Made by a program: the position numbers and the translations under genes. The notes below the pieces were generated by a model. It searched no databases. It saw only the letters and a program-made list of their open reading frames with translations, and had not been told where the DNA came from. A stretch of 64,000 nucleotides of DNA, taken from NCBI GenBank assembly GCA_963784885.1, contig CAWATA010000005.1, positions 62,001 through 126,000 of the forward strand, given 5' to 3'. Source of the DNA: RHKX01 sp963784885 (GTDB taxonomy: Bacteria; Actinomycetota; Thermoleophilia; Solirubrobacterales; 70-9). This document shows positions 63,280-64,000 of the stretch, in pieces. Every line of letters begins with the position of its first letter. The first letter of the stretch is position 1.

Positions 63280-64000
63280 ATGGCGGCGATCGAGTTGCAG
63301 GGGGTCGTGAAGACGTTCGGGCCGATCCGAGCGGTGGACGGACTCGACCTCAGCGTGCCCGAGGGCGTCTGCCTGGGCCTCCTCGGCCCCAACGGGGCCG
63401 GCAAGTCGACGACGATGCGGCTGCTGACCGGCCAGGCGATCGCCGACGAGGGCAGCCTTCGGGTGCTCGGCTACGTGTTGCCCCGGGAGTCGAAGGAGGC
63501 GCGGGCGCAGATGGGCGTGGTCCCGCAGCTCGACAACCTCGACATCGACGTCACCGTCGAGGAGAACCTGAAGGTCTTCGCCCGCCTCTACCGGGTCTCC
63601 GACATCGGCGGCGCGGTCGATCGGGCTCTCCGGCTCGCCCGGCTCACCGACCGGCGCCACGACGCAGTCGACGAGCTCTCCGGCGGCATGCGGCGACGCC
63701 TGCTCGTCGCGCGCGGGCTCGTCCACAGCCCGCGACTCGTGCTGCTCGACGAGCCCACCGTCGGCCTCGACCCGCAGATCCGGGCGGAGATCTGGACGCT
63801 TGATCGAGGGCCTGCGCGCGGAGGGCACGACGATCCTGATGTCGACCCACTACATCGAGGAGGCGGAGCGCCTCGCCGACGAGGTGGCGCTGATGGCCAA
63901 GGGCCGGGTGATCGCCCGGGGCCGGCCGAACGACCTGATCGCCGAGCATGCGGGCCGTCGCACCGCCGAGTACTACGCACCCCCGGAGCGACGGGCCGAG
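63280..64000 (+). pseudogene. ABC transporter ATPase, frameshifted and cut by window edge
   Basis: From ATG 63280 the frame gives an export-type ATPase: Walker A GPNGAGKST, Q-loop VVPQLDNLD, signature LSGGMRRRL, Walker B LVLLDEPTVGLDP. At 63800-63801 an extra T (ACGCTTGATC instead of ACGCTGATC) shifts the frame. Reading on in the next frame restores the expected sequence LIEGLRAEGTTILMSTHYIEEAE with the H-loop His. So residues 1-173 and the rest lie in different frames. The type (short linker, MSTHYIEEAERL) matches DrrA/NodI-like ATPases with a separate permease, which would be beyond the edge. Assembly error is as likely as a real mutation. Confidence 0.8.

Overview
This is a gene-dense, high-GC (roughly 70%) stretch of bacterial chromosome with strong G/C bias at codon third positions. 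Many starts are GTG or TTG, and ATGA, GTGA and TTGA stop/start overlaps are common. The gene set suggests a deep-branching actinobacterium, probably Thermoleophilia/Solirubrobacterales: CsoR, a DtxR/IdeR-type iron box, an R2lox-like oxidase, a lysyl-tRNA synthetase joined to an MprF-like membrane domain, a DUF2236 protein, and small secreted proteins with alanine-rich leaders. There is no rRNA to confirm this, so the placement is inference. I saw no insertion sequence, prophage, plasmid origin or CRISPR array. About a dozen genes lack a Shine-Dalgarno sequence and instead carry a TANNNT (often TAGGCT or TAGGAT) hexamer 6-9 nt before the start codon, which points to widespread leaderless transcription.

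Layout. 1-8.3 kb: the start of an amino-acid permease, a lysyl-tRNA synthetase/lysyl-phosphatidylglycerol synthase fusion, a secreted propeller-like protein, two tandem DUF1254/DUF1214 proteins and a small conserved protein. 8.3-13 kb: a short-chain dehydrogenase, a 45-residue membrane peptide, a coupled DUF2236/UbiB-like kinase pair, a CsoR copper sensor with a clear operator, and a duplicated-domain secreted protein. 12.7-15.3 kb: an arsenic locus (aquaporin and ArsC divergent from ArsR, an ArsM tail fragment and an R2-like oxidase). 15.3-18.2 kb: small proteins, a CYTH phosphatase, and an iron-box-controlled EfeU plus a cupredoxin-only EfeO. 18.3-24.7 kb: an RTX-repeat protein, an LPG-synthase-type membrane protein, an arylsulfotransferase, a lipoprotein, tRNA-Ser(CGA) and a secreted protein. 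24.7-28.6 kb: ahcY with a structured leader, tRNA-Ser(GGA), a soluble histidine kinase, tadA and a tiny upstream ORF. 28.6-35.4 kb: a frameshifted subtilisin/FG-GAP/RTX exoprotein, a sulfatase and a cyclophilin.

35.4-44.1 kb: a minus-strand cluster of rlmN, GNAT, fructosamine kinase, LMW phosphatase, SRPBCC and a hydrolase/acyl-CoA-synthetase fusion, then a GH26-like glycosidase and a TVP38/VTT protein. 44.1-48.2 kb: a complete polyamine ABC transporter operon (potA-potD-potB-potC). 48.3-53.6 kb: two divergent metallo-beta-lactamase-fold hydrolases, a fatty acid desaturase and a type III glutamine synthetase. 53.6-57.7 kb: a block bounded by two copies of a 39-nt hairpin repeat, with a DUF1330-like protein, a flavin monooxygenase, an M1 peptidase and an unknown protein. 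57.7-64 kb: an operon of LLM oxidoreductase, PatB-type lyase and amidohydrolase, then a DUF7144-like membrane protein, a TetR/LPG-synthase-type membrane protein pair and a frameshifted ABC ATPase at the right edge.

Themes. The window combines metal homeostasis (CsoR, ars, efe), envelope and lipid modification (LysRS-MprF, two PF03706-type proteins, desaturase, lipid-related fusion), protein repair (fructosamine kinase with its phosphatase) and several large secreted proteins. Three genes read as interrupted by single-nucleotide shifts (near 22.91, 31.92 and 63.80 kb), so assembly error in short runs should be considered before calling them pseudogenes.
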